Assembly (NCBI RefSeq): GCF_014190805.1
Contig: NZ_JACHVQ010000001.1
Location: 1,860,001-1,924,000, forward strand
Reading direction: 5' to 3'
DNA length: 64,000 nt
Source of the DNA: Flexivirga oryzae
Lineage (GTDB): Bacteria > Actinomycetota > Actinomycetes > Actinomycetales > Dermatophilaceae
A program made the translations under genes and the position numbers. The notes under the pieces are model-generated. The model had not been told where the DNA came from. It searched no databases and was given only the letters and a program-made list of their open reading frames with translations. This document shows positions 26,192-33,238 of this stretch, in pieces. The number at the start of each line of letters is the position of its first letter. The stretch's first letter is position 1.

Positions 26192-26455
26192 GGTGTCTCC
26201 TTGAGACCGCGGGACCCGGTGCCTCCCAGTATGGCGCCGGGAGCCTTGGCCTGCCACCGGTTCCTGGGGTTCGGGTAGGTGTCGACATCCTGCAGGAGGC
26301 CCGGATCGCCCCGGTGATACATCCGGCATCAAGAGTTTCTGTCGGCGTCCGGCGCGCGACGACTGCGCAGGTCCCACGTATCACCACCGGCCGCGCCGCC
26401 TCCTTCTGGTCAGACGAGCTCGAGACACGGGCACGACGACGGGAAGGAGACTCCC
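26192..26455. promoter_or_regulatory. Divergent promoter region between the S8 operon and the protease-lanthionine operon
   Basis: 264 bp without a convincing gene. It must hold the promoters for both operons. Both first genes carry a nearly identical ribosome-binding stretch (AAGGAGAC a few bases before ATG). I did not find a clear -35/-10 pair or palindrome. If the sigma factor is autoregulatory its motif should lie here. Confidence 0.5.
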
Positions 26456-27832
26456 ATGGCTGACGAGCGTGCACAGGCACGGGCACAGATCCGCGGCGTC
26501 AAGCAGGCGGCCGAGGCGGACCTGCTGGCGAAGAAGAACGTCATCGGCGTCGACATCGCCGACAAGGAGACCGACGGGAAGAACACCGGTCAACTGTCGA
26601 TCGTCGTCTTCGTCGAGGAGAAGCAGGCGAACTCGAAACTGTCCGCGGCCGATCGGGTCCCCAAGGAGATCGACGGTGTGCCGACGGATGTGCAGCAGAT
26701 GAAGGTCGTGCTGCAGGGGCCGGCCATGGAGGCGGTCACGCAGCTGACCCCGGAGGTCGACACCACCGTGTATGCCACGCTGCACGGCGGCATCTCGATG
26801 GGCCCGCTGCGCAGCGTCCACCTCGCGCCGCCGGACGTGCCGACCGAGGGTGACTACATCTTCGCCGGCACGCTCGGCGCGATGGTCCGTGATCGCAGCA
26901 ACGGCGCCACGATGGCGCTGACCAACTTCCACGTGGCCTGTGTCAACAACACGTGGTCGGTGGGTGACCGGATGGTCCAACCGTCGCTGCTGGACGGCGG
27001 GTCCAGCGCCAACCAGTTCGGCAGCCTGACCCGGGCGACCCTGTCCGACGACGTGGACGGAGCGGTCGTCACCATCGACTCCGGGAAGGCGACCAGCGCG
27101 ACCGTTCAGGACATCGGGGACGTCGCGGGTCACACGGCGGCGACGGTCGGCACCGCGGTGCGAAAGCGTGGTCGCACCACCGAGCTCACCTACGGCTCGA
27201 TCGTCTCCACGGACTTCACGGTCTCGATCGACTACGGCAGCGATGTGGGCAACCGGACGCTGCACCACCAGGTCCGCATCCAGACCGACACCAGCAAGTC
27301 GGCCAGGTTCTCCGACCACGGCGACTCGGGTTCGGTGGTCATGGACGACAACCGCAACGTCGTCGGACTGCTGTTCGCCGGATCCGACGACGGCACCTGG
27401 ACGTTCGCCAACCCGATCCAGTCGGTGCTCGACGAACTCAACGTCGACCTGATGGTCGCTCCGGTGGTCACCCGGCCGATCATCGCCTGCCTGAACACCA
27501 GGTTGGCGGTGTGCAACCTCACCCGGACGACCACCTGCGTGCTGACCCGCGCACCGGGGTGCAACCTGACCCGCACCGTCGTGTGCACCGTCACCCGTCC
27601 GACGACCTGTCTGGTGACTCGACCGAGCGCCTGTCTGCTGTCCCGGACGACCTGCACCCTCACCCGTTCCGGCTGCAACATCCCCGTCCCGGGACCCGGG
27701 CCGGTGGAGGGCGGTCAGTACGACGACGGGCACGGGTACGGGTCGACGGACGAGGTTCCCGAGGAGTTCTGGGCGGGCTACCTCGCCGCGCTGGAAGAGA
27801 TCGACGAGCTCGACCAGGCGGAGCAGGACTGA
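26456..27832 (+). CDS. Chymotrypsin-fold serine protease with a C-terminal Cys/Thr octad repeat (candidate lanthionine-modified substrate)
   Basis: 458 aa from ATG 26456 (SD AAGGAGACTCCC). Residues 1-100 form a basic helix plus beta-sheet domain (VIGVDIADKET, LSIVVFVEEKQ). A protease domain follows with His159 (LTNFHVAC), Asp201 (DDVDGAVV) and Ser291 (DHGDSGSVV). No signal peptide is seen. Residues 339-410 are octads C-x-x-[T/S]-R-x-x-x giving Cys at 345, 353, 361, 369, 377, 385, 393, 400 and 407, each preceded by T/S-R three to five residues earlier. An acidic tail (EEFWAGYLAALEEIDELDQ) ends the protein. Kinase, HopA1-like and LanC-like genes follow directly, so Thr dehydration and Cys addition in the repeat is the leading hypothesis. 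No Asp lies six residues before Ser291, so trypsin-like Arg specificity is not assured. Confidence 0.85.
   Translation: MADERAQARAQIRGVKQAAEADLLAKKNVIGVDIADKETDGKNTGQLSIVVFVEEKQANSKLSAADRVPKEIDGVPTDVQQMKVVLQGPAMEAVTQLTPEVDTTVYATLHGGISMGPLRSVHLAPPDVPTEGDYIFAGTLGAMVRDRSNGATMALTNFHVACVNNTWSVGDRMVQPSLLDGGSSANQFGSLTRATLSDDVDGAVVTIDSGKATSATVQDIGDVAGHTAATVGTAVRKRGRTTELTYGSIVSTDFTVSIDYGSDVGNRTLHHQVRIQTDTSKSARFSDHGDSGSVVMDDNRNVVGLLFAGSDDGTWTFANPIQSVLDELNVDLMVAPVVTRPIIACLNTRLAVCNLTRTTTCVLTRAPGCNLTRTVVCTVTRPTTCLVTRPSACLLSRTTCTLTRSGCNIPVPGPGPVEGGQYDDGHGYGSTDEVPEEFWAGYLAALEEIDELDQAEQD
27470..27685 (+). repeat. Cys-x-x-Thr-Arg octad repeat region (candidate lanthipeptide-like core)
   Basis: Encodes residues 339-410. 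Successive units read CLNTRLAV, CNLTRTTT, CVLTRAPG, CNLTRTVV, CTVTRPTT, CLVTRPSA, CLLSRTT, CTLTRSG, CNIP. Cys spacing is exactly eight for six intervals, then seven twice. Only Cys, Thr/Ser and Arg are invariant; the other positions vary. Pro/Gly follow (VPGPGPVEGG). Confidence 0.9.
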
Positions 27833-27833
27833 G

Positions 27834-28751
27834 ATGACCGGCACACCGGAGATCCTGTCCCTCGCCGTACGGGCAGGTCTGCTCAGCGGCGGCGATGCGA
27901 TCTCCGGCGCCGCGCACGTGGTGCCCGTGCCCCGGACCAACGGGGTGCACTGCGTGCAACGACGTGGGCGACCGATCGCCTACTGCAAGCAGCCGGGGGT
28001 GGCGAGCCTGCTCGACGGTGACGACGTCGTCGGTGCCGAGCGGTTCGCGCTGACCCGGTTGCATGCCCTGGGTCTGACACCACCGTTGATTCCTCACGGG
28101 GGGTCAACGGTGGTGTGGACCGGTGTGGCGGCCGGGCGGGACCTGCTGACGATGTCCTTCGGGGGGACGTCGTCCGCTCGGCTGGCCGAGTCGCTCGGCC
28201 GGATGCTCGCCCGGCTGCACACCGCACCGATCGACGGCTCGGTCACCGGTGCGCGGCCGCCCTGGCCGTTGCTGCCCGAACCCTTGCCGTCGATGACGAC
28301 GCACCCGGCGAGCCACGACCGTGACGCGGTGCTCGCGAGCTGGCGCGAACCAGCCGTCCTTGCCGCATTGCGGCCGTTGGCGACGGCATGGTCGCGGTGC
28401 GCCGCCTGGACGCACGGTGACCTGTCCGCCACCAACCTGGTCGTCGACGACCGGGGCGAGGTGACCCTCATCGATCTGGAGTCGGCCGGCCGTGGTGACC
28501 CCTGCTGGGACGTCGTCACCCTCGAGCAGACCCTCACCTCGGTCGGTCTCCCGGCGGAGCCGTTCCGGCAGGTGTATGTCGCCTCCGGTGGTCCCGGCGC
28601 GCCGTACTCCCCTGCCTGGCGTGCCGTGCGCGCGCTCGTCACCGCGTGGCAGCACGCTGCACAACCGGACACCGACAACCAGCCCATCGTCGAGGAACTG
28701 CTCCTCGACGCCCGACGGAATGCTGTTCTGGCGCAGGAGGATTCGCCATGA
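27834..28751 (+). CDS. APH-family phosphotransferase (candidate Ser/Thr kinase of a split lanthionine synthetase)
   Basis: 305 aa, aminoglycoside-phosphotransferase/choline-kinase fold. The probable ATP lysine is Lys52 (IAYCKQPG). The Brenner motif is WTHGDLSATN (Asp196, Asn201) and the metal Asp is Asp214 in TLIDLESAGRGDPCWDV. It starts two bases after the protease gene and overlaps the next gene by ATGA. In class V lanthipeptide clusters such as lexapeptide an APH-like protein acts as the kinase for Ser/Thr. That role here is inferred from its partners. As an isolated gene it would only be called a generic phosphotransferase. Confidence 0.85.
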   Translation: MTGTPEILSLAVRAGLLSGGDAISGAAHVVPVPRTNGVHCVQRRGRPIAYCKQPGVASLLDGDDVVGAERFALTRLHALGLTPPLIPHGGSTVVWTGVAAGRDLLTMSFGGTSSARLAESLGRMLARLHTAPIDGSVTGARPPWPLLPEPLPSMTTHPASHDRDAVLASWREPAVLAALRPLATAWSRCAAWTHGDLSATNLVVDDRGEVTLIDLESAGRGDPCWDVVTLEQTLTSVGLPAEPFRQVYVASGGPGAPYSPAWRAVRALVTAWQHAAQPDTDNQPIVEELLLDARRNAVLAQEDSP

Positions 28752-29632
28752 CCTGGGACAAACGCACCACTGACGAGTTGCGAGCGGCCCATCACGTGCT
28801 CACGGTGATGGCGGACGCGGACGACGTCGCCATGACGCTCTACGAGCACTGGTGGGCGGCGCCCCGCCCGGGCGGCACCAAACCCGGCCGCTGGGACCCA
28901 CCCGTCGGTTGGGCGCTGCGTGCGGCACATTCCGGCGGACTGGAGTGGTCGCCCGAGGCATGGCCGACGGTCGCCGTCGGCGCCTACGGCGCTGCGGTCG
29001 TGTCCGACCAGACCAGGCGCCGGGCGCTCGGCCGTGGCGACTACCTCACCGTCGGCGGCGGCGCCGGCCTCGCCCCGGTCGTGGGCTCACTGCTGCGCAT
29101 CACCCGCAGACGGGGTGGACACGAGGAGCAAGGGTGGTGGCGCACCTGGGGAGACGCCTGGCAGCAGGACGAGACGCCCCGCGACCTGTCCAGGGTCTAC
29201 CTCGCGCCGCGGCGGGTGGAACTGGCCCGGCTGGTGCACGAGATCACCCGCGTGGTCCCCCGGGTCACCGATCAGTGGGCGCTCAAGGTCGCCACCGATC
29301 CGGTGGCGCTGGACCGGGCCGATGCCGTGGTGCTCTACCTGCCCGACAGGTGCCGGGAGGACGTCTTCGAGGTGCTGCACAGCGCCTGCGTCGAGCACGT
29401 GCGCAACGCAACACCACCGTTCACCGAGGTGCTGGCACCGGGCATCGCGTGGAGCGAGGACCCCGGCGACGGGCGCAGCTTCGGCGAGGTCCGCTGCGCG
29501 TGGCTGGCGGAGGCCTACTGGCGGGCCGACGCCCGGTGCGCCGCCTTCTCCGACGTCGTGGCCGAGGTCTTCGACGAGCACGGGGTCGACCAGCACGCAC
29601 CGCACCTGCGCGCGATCGGAGTGCTGGCATGA
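28748..29632 (+). CDS. HopA1-like protein (candidate phospho-Ser/Thr lyase)
   Basis: 294 aa from ATG 28748 (SD CAGGAGG), overlapping both neighbours by ATGA. The C-terminal half shows the HopA1 pattern: RVYLAPRRVELARLVHEI, WALKVATDPVALDRADAVVLYL, PPFTEVLAPGIAWSEDPGDG and SFGEVRCAWLAEAYW. HopA1 is a type III effector family, and its bacterial relatives act as the lyase in class V lanthipeptide synthesis, removing phosphate to give dehydro residues. The order kinase, HopA1, LanC supports this role. The N-terminal 100 residues are less conserved. Confidence 0.8.
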   Translation: MTWDKRTTDELRAAHHVLTVMADADDVAMTLYEHWWAAPRPGGTKPGRWDPPVGWALRAAHSGGLEWSPEAWPTVAVGAYGAAVVSDQTRRRALGRGDYLTVGGGAGLAPVVGSLLRITRRRGGHEEQGWWRTWGDAWQQDETPRDLSRVYLAPRRVELARLVHEITRVVPRVTDQWALKVATDPVALDRADAVVLYLPDRCREDVFEVLHSACVEHVRNATPPFTEVLAPGIAWSEDPGDGRSFGEVRCAWLAEAYWRADARCAAFSDVVAEVFDEHGVDQHAPHLRAIGVLA

Positions 29633-30906
29633 GCACTCTTGCGAACCCGGCACAGGCCGCGCCCAGCGACGCCGCCGACATCGCTGACCGCCTGCGTGAC
29701 AGTGTCACCGCGTGCCTGAACCTGTTGCAGGACACCGTGATCGAGTCCGCGGACCAGGTGAGCTGGCCGACCTGGGTGCTGGGCGATGCGGGCACTCCGG
29801 AGCGATGCACCGCCGGCCGGTCTTCGGTGTACGACGGCGACGCCGGCATCGGGTGGACGCTGCAGCGCATCGGATCAGCGGTCGGCCGGCCAGATGTGTC
29901 GGCGCTCGGCCGGCGGGCGGCCCGCGCGGTACGCCACCGTCCGTCACTGCCCGGCGTCGGTCTGCTCGCGGGTCGCAGCGGCATCGCGCTGCTCGACTCA
30001 GCTGCGGAACTGCCTGGAGCACAAGGCGATCCGGCACGGCTGCTGGCAGCCGTGCCGAGCAACGACCTGACCGACGGGCTCGCCGGCGTGCTGTTGGCGC
30101 ACAGCCGGTCTCCGCAGGGTTCGGCCGAGTTGGCCACCGCACTCGTCGACGCCCTGTGGTGGCGCTCCGAGCGGCAACTGTGGGGACGCGGCTGGCCGGA
30201 TCCCGCACAGGACGGTGACGAGGCACGACCCCTGTGCGGTATGGCGCACGGCGCCAGCGGGATCGCCTGGTCACTTGCCGAAGCTGCCCGGCGCTGGCCG
30301 GCGCTGGCTGAGTCCGCGCTGTCACTCGCGGCCGAGGCACTGCGCTTCGAGTCCAGCTGGTCCGACCCGCTGCACGGTGGCTGGCCGGACCTGCGGGGGG
30401 CCCAACCGGTGTGGGCGGCTCGCTGGTGTCACGGCGCGGCCGGTGCGGCCGCTGTCCGGCTGCGGCTGCTCGAACTGTCCGCGCTCGGCCTGGTGGCCCC
30501 GTGGTCCGGGGAAACCATCCGCGCCGAGCTCGAGGTCGCGGTCCAGGCCTGCGGGGCCGAGGTCTGGCGCGAGCGCGAGGCCTGGGCCGCGTACGGCGCG
30601 GACGCACTCGGCGAGGGCTGGACGCTGTGCCACGGGGTGGGCGCAACGGCCGCCGTGCTCGATCTGGCCGCGTCCGCGCTCGACGAGCCACAGCACCGTG
30701 ACCTCGCGCTGGACGCCGCGCGAGACTTCCTCGACACCGCAGGTGACGACCCCGCGGCGTGGCCGTGCGGCCTGCACGGCGCCGACGGGGATCTCGCGCT
30801 TTTCAACGGGATCGCCGGGACCGCAGCGCTGTTCGCCGATCTCGCAGGCATCACCGGTCCCGGATCCGGTGCAGGCACCGACGGACCCGTCGTGCTGCTC
30901 GGCTGA
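29629..30906 (+). CDS. LanC-like cyclase
   Basis: 425 aa, all-alpha LanC barrel. The zinc ligands are recognisable: Cys267 in RWCHGAAG and Cys334-His335 in TLCHGVGA. GMAHGASGIAWSL (residues 204-216), the barrel Gly motif GLLAGRSGIALLD and NGIAGTAALFADL near the end also match. LanC proteins add Cys thiols to dehydroalanine or dehydrobutyrine to form lanthionine rings. ATG overlaps the HopA1 stop. It is the last gene of the operon, convergent with the small gene at 30919. Probably cytoplasmic; no TM helix. Confidence 0.9.
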   Translation: MSTLANPAQAAPSDAADIADRLRDSVTACLNLLQDTVIESADQVSWPTWVLGDAGTPERCTAGRSSVYDGDAGIGWTLQRIGSAVGRPDVSALGRRAARAVRHRPSLPGVGLLAGRSGIALLDSAAELPGAQGDPARLLAAVPSNDLTDGLAGVLLAHSRSPQGSAELATALVDALWWRSERQLWGRGWPDPAQDGDEARPLCGMAHGASGIAWSLAEAARRWPALAESALSLAAEALRFESSWSDPLHGGWPDLRGAQPVWAARWCHGAAGAAAVRLRLLELSALGLVAPWSGETIRAELEVAVQACGAEVWREREAWAAYGADALGEGWTLCHGVGATAAVLDLAASALDEPQHRDLALDAARDFLDTAGDDPAAWPCGLHGADGDLALFNGIAGTAALFADLAGITGPGSGAGTDGPVVLLG

Positions 30907-30918
30907 TATGGGAGCGGC

Positions 30919-31347
30919 TCAGCTCGCCCGCGAGCCGAGCAGGTCGTCCGGGGTGAACACCTGCACCCGGCCACGAGTGGCGAGGTGGATCGGCCAGCGC
31001 GGGTGCTGATCGCGCACGGCGGCGGTGAGCGCGACCGCCCACCGCCGGTCCCCCTCGGTCATCTGCTCGCGGCCCGGTCTGGAGATCAGCATCGGGACCT
31101 GCGCCACGCCGGTCTCCTCCCGCAGCCGGCCGATCAGGTCGCCGATCGCGCGCACGTCACGTGCGTCGGGCAGCATCGGGATGTCGTCGATGGGCATCAG
31201 GAACTCCGATTGCTGCCCCCGGTCGTCCAGGAAGATCAGCCACAGGCTCCGGCGGCCGAAACCGCCGTCGCCCATGAACATCCTCCAGCGCTCGAACAGG
31301 TCACGCTCGGTGCGGATCGGTGTGCATTGCTGTGGTGAAAGTGTCAT
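30919..31347 (-). CDS. Conserved hypothetical protein, 142 aa
   Basis: Starts ATG 31347 (MTLSPQQCTPIRTERDLFERWRM). The central part is GFGRRSLWLIFLDDRGQQSEFLMPIDDIPMLPDARDV, then VPMLISRPGREQMTEGDRRWAVAL and RWPIHLATRGRVQVFTPDDL. The alternating beta/alpha pattern and a His-Pro-x-W step suggest a small soluble alpha/beta protein. Similar proteins are common in actinobacteria, but I know no function. It is convergent with the LanC-like gene, so it is probably not in that operon. Confidence 0.65.
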   Translation of the reverse strand: MTLSPQQCTPIRTERDLFERWRMFMGDGGFGRRSLWLIFLDDRGQQSEFLMPIDDIPMLPDARDVRAIGDLIGRLREETGVAQVPMLISRPGREQMTEGDRRWAVALTAAVRDQHPRWPIHLATRGRVQVFTPDDLLGSRAS

Positions 31348-31413
31348 GCCGCGAGAGCATGCCGCTGTCCGGCACACTCCCGCTGGCGTTGTCCACAGCC
31401 TCCAGCTCCGGCC

Positions 31414-32001
31414 TCAGCCGGTGACACCCACCTCGGTCGTCACCGGTGACGGCGTCGGCGGTTCGGACGTCGGGTTCGCGCCGGCGGCGCACAGTCGCGT
31501 CGCGCTCGTCGGTGCCGGGGACGACCCCGGCATCAGCCAGAAGATCGGGATGTACGGGTCGGAGTCGCCGGCTGAGGCGTCGTACCAGGTCACCTGCAGC
31601 TGGATCTGCGCGGACGTGTCAGGCAACGTCATCGGCACGGTCTTCGACGCCCCCGGAGCGAGGGTGAAGCCCTCGCGGCTCGTCTCGCCCTTGCGCCCAT
31701 AACTGCCGAACGTGACTGACATCTGTGCGTTTTCGGACGTCGTGTTCTGGATGTGGAACACCGTGCTCCGGTATGCCGACCCGAGCACATCGGTGCACGC
31801 ACCGGGTGTCGCCCACGCGTGTGGTTCGGCTTCGCCGGACGGACTGCCGGACGAGGTCGCGCTGCCGCCGGTCGAGCCGGACGTCGAGCTCGGTGCCGCG
31901 CTTCCGGTGGCAGAACTGTTCCCGGCCGTCGCGATGGCGCCCGAAGCCGCGAGTGCGCCGGCGATGCCCGCGATGGCGAGACGGCTGCGCAAGATGCCCA
32001 T
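31414..32001 (-). CDS. Secreted protein with Ser/Gly-rich linker, unknown function
   Basis: 195 aa. Start ATG 32001 lies behind AAGGGGGAATCATC. The signal peptide LAIAGIAGALAASGAIATAGNS is followed by a low-complexity Ser/Gly/Thr segment (residues 27-57). A beta-rich domain of about 120 residues follows with two Cys (GACTDVLG and RLCAAG) that may pair, plus STVFHIQNTTSENAQMSVTFG. The layout resembles actinobacterial exported beta-sandwich proteins (DUF4232-like), but I cannot assign a family. Confidence 0.65.
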   Translation of the reverse strand: MGILRSRLAIAGIAGALAASGAIATAGNSSATGSAAPSSTSGSTGGSATSSGSPSGEAEPHAWATPGACTDVLGSAYRSTVFHIQNTTSENAQMSVTFGSYGRKGETSREGFTLAPGASKTVPMTLPDTSAQIQLQVTWYDASAGDSDPYIPIFWLMPGSSPAPTSATRLCAAGANPTSEPPTPSPVTTEVGVTG

Positions 32002-32118
32002 GATGATTCCCCCTTGGTTCCCCGAACGGCACGATGCCGTTCCCCGTACTTCCAAGGACGTCCCGAGCTGGTGCGAGGTTGTCTTGCGCGTCGGGGCAAT
32101 GTCCGGCGCCCGGTCCCG

Positions 32119-32177
32119 CCGAGAGTGCAGTTGTGGTCGTTCTACCCGCGTCGGAACGACCACAACTGCACTCTCGG
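32119..32177. repeat. Palindromic element A (24-bp perfect arms, 11-nt loop)
   Basis: Arms 32119-32142 and 32154-32177 (starting CCGAGAGTGCAGTTGTGG) are perfect complements around TACCCGCGTCG. It lies between divergent genes, so it is not a terminator for either. The same sequence in the same orientation occurs at 33132-33188, with one loop base changed. Confidence 0.95.
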
Positions 32178-32243
32178 TGCGCCAGATCGCGGCCTGTGGA
32201 TGACGCCCGGCAGCATCACCCCGAATCCGGGCACACTGCCCCG

Positions 32244-33119
32244 ATGGTCCGCACCCCGTCACCGCTACCGGTGGAGCTCGGTACGTCGTTCACGACGCGC
32301 GAGGCGATCGCGCACGGCGTGACGCTGCGCCGCTTGCGGCACCGCGCACTGGCGACGCCGACACGCGGCCTGCGCCTCACGTCGGCCGACCCGGACCTGG
32401 TCGAACGTGCGGCAGCCCACCTGAAGGTGCTGCCGGCCCGGCGGTCGGCCTACTCGCACGCGACCGCGAGTGCGCTGCTCGGCCTGCCGGACCGCAAAGA
32501 CCCACGGCTGCACGTGACTTTGCCGGACGGTGTCTTCGTCCGACGGCGCGGCATGGTGATGCATCGCGGGCTGCAACACCGCGAGATCTGGTCCGTCCAC
32601 GACCTGCCGGTCGTCTCCCCGGTCGAGACCTGGTTGGACCTCGCACCTCTTCGCACACTCGAGGAGCTGGTGATCCTCGGGGACGCGATCCTGCAACACC
32701 AGCCGGACCTCGCGACCACCTTGCGGCATACCGTCGAGGCGCACAGCGGAGCGCGGGGCATCAGACGAGCCCGCGACGCGCTCGAGCTCGTCCGGCCCGG
32801 CGTGCTCTCCCCGCAGGAAACGTTGTGGCGGCTACGGTTCCGGGCTGCCGGCTACCCCGAGCCCGAGCTGAACGTGGAGGTCCGGGATCCGGCGGGCCGG
32901 TGGCTGGGCATCGGAGATTTCGTATGGCGCGAGCAGCGCCTCGTCGTGGAGTACGACGGTGATTACCACTTCACGGTCGAGCAGCGGCGTCACGACCAGG
33001 TCCGTCGACGCGCGATGCGCACCGGGGACTGGGCCGTGATCGAACTGAACGGCGCCGACAACGCCGACCCGCGGCCGGCGCTTCGCTCGATCGGCGCGGC
33101 GCTGGGCGTCCACCGGTGA
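32244..33119 (+). CDS. DUF559 (PD-(D/E)XK) endonuclease-domain protein with AbiEi-like N-terminus
   Basis: 291 aa from ATG 32244. The N-terminal region (FTTREAIAHGVTLRRLRHRALATPTRGLR) is a winged-helix like those of AbiEi-type antitoxins. The middle part reads YSHATASALLGLPD and VVSPVETWLDLA. The C-terminal DUF559 nuclease fold holds GIGDFVWREQRLVVEYDGDYHF...RRHDQVRRRAMRTGDWAVIEL, with Asp, Glu-x-Asp and conserved Arg/Asp positions. Such proteins are abundant in actinobacteria with unknown role. The gene is framed by two copies of the same palindrome (32119, 33132), the second only 12 bp after its stop. Confidence 0.85.
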   Translation: MVRTPSPLPVELGTSFTTREAIAHGVTLRRLRHRALATPTRGLRLTSADPDLVERAAAHLKVLPARRSAYSHATASALLGLPDRKDPRLHVTLPDGVFVRRRGMVMHRGLQHREIWSVHDLPVVSPVETWLDLAPLRTLEELVILGDAILQHQPDLATTLRHTVEAHSGARGIRRARDALELVRPGVLSPQETLWRLRFRAAGYPEPELNVEVRDPAGRWLGIGDFVWREQRLVVEYDGDYHFTVEQRRHDQVRRRAMRTGDWAVIELNGADNADPRPALRSIGAALGVHR

Positions 33120-33131
33120 CCGGACACCCGG

Positions 33132-33188
33132 CGAGAGTGCAGTTGTGGTCGTTCCACCCGCGTCGGAACGACCACAACTGCACTCTCG
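33132..33188. repeat. Palindromic element B, direct copy of element A; may also terminate the DUF559 gene and relA
   Basis: Arms 33132-33154 and 33166-33188 (CGAGAGTGCAGTTGTGGTCG and complement) are perfect around CACCCGCGTCG. Only one loop base differs from element A. It lies between convergent gene ends, where it would work as a bidirectional terminator although no T-run follows. Confidence 0.95.
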
Positions 33189-33238
33189 GTGACGCGAAGC
33201 CGCCGGCCCCAGCGCGAGGCGTCCCCCGACTCCGGCGG

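Noticed and set aside
27470..27685. Zinc-finger or disulfide knot in the protease tail
   Set aside because: No His pairs or C-x-x-C spacing; one Cys per eight residues with an invariant Thr/Ser-Arg is not a zinc pattern. Disulfides cannot be excluded but do not explain the Thr/Ser conservation or the neighbouring genes.
28852..29629. N-terminal extension of the LanC-like gene across the HopA1-like gene
   Set aside because: Arg/Gly-rich frame out of phase with the HopA1-like protein. ATG 29629 with the ATGA overlap is the proper start.
32119..32177. Transcription terminator
   Set aside because: It lies between two divergent gene starts, so no transcript ends there. The copy at 33132 could terminate, but this one cannot.
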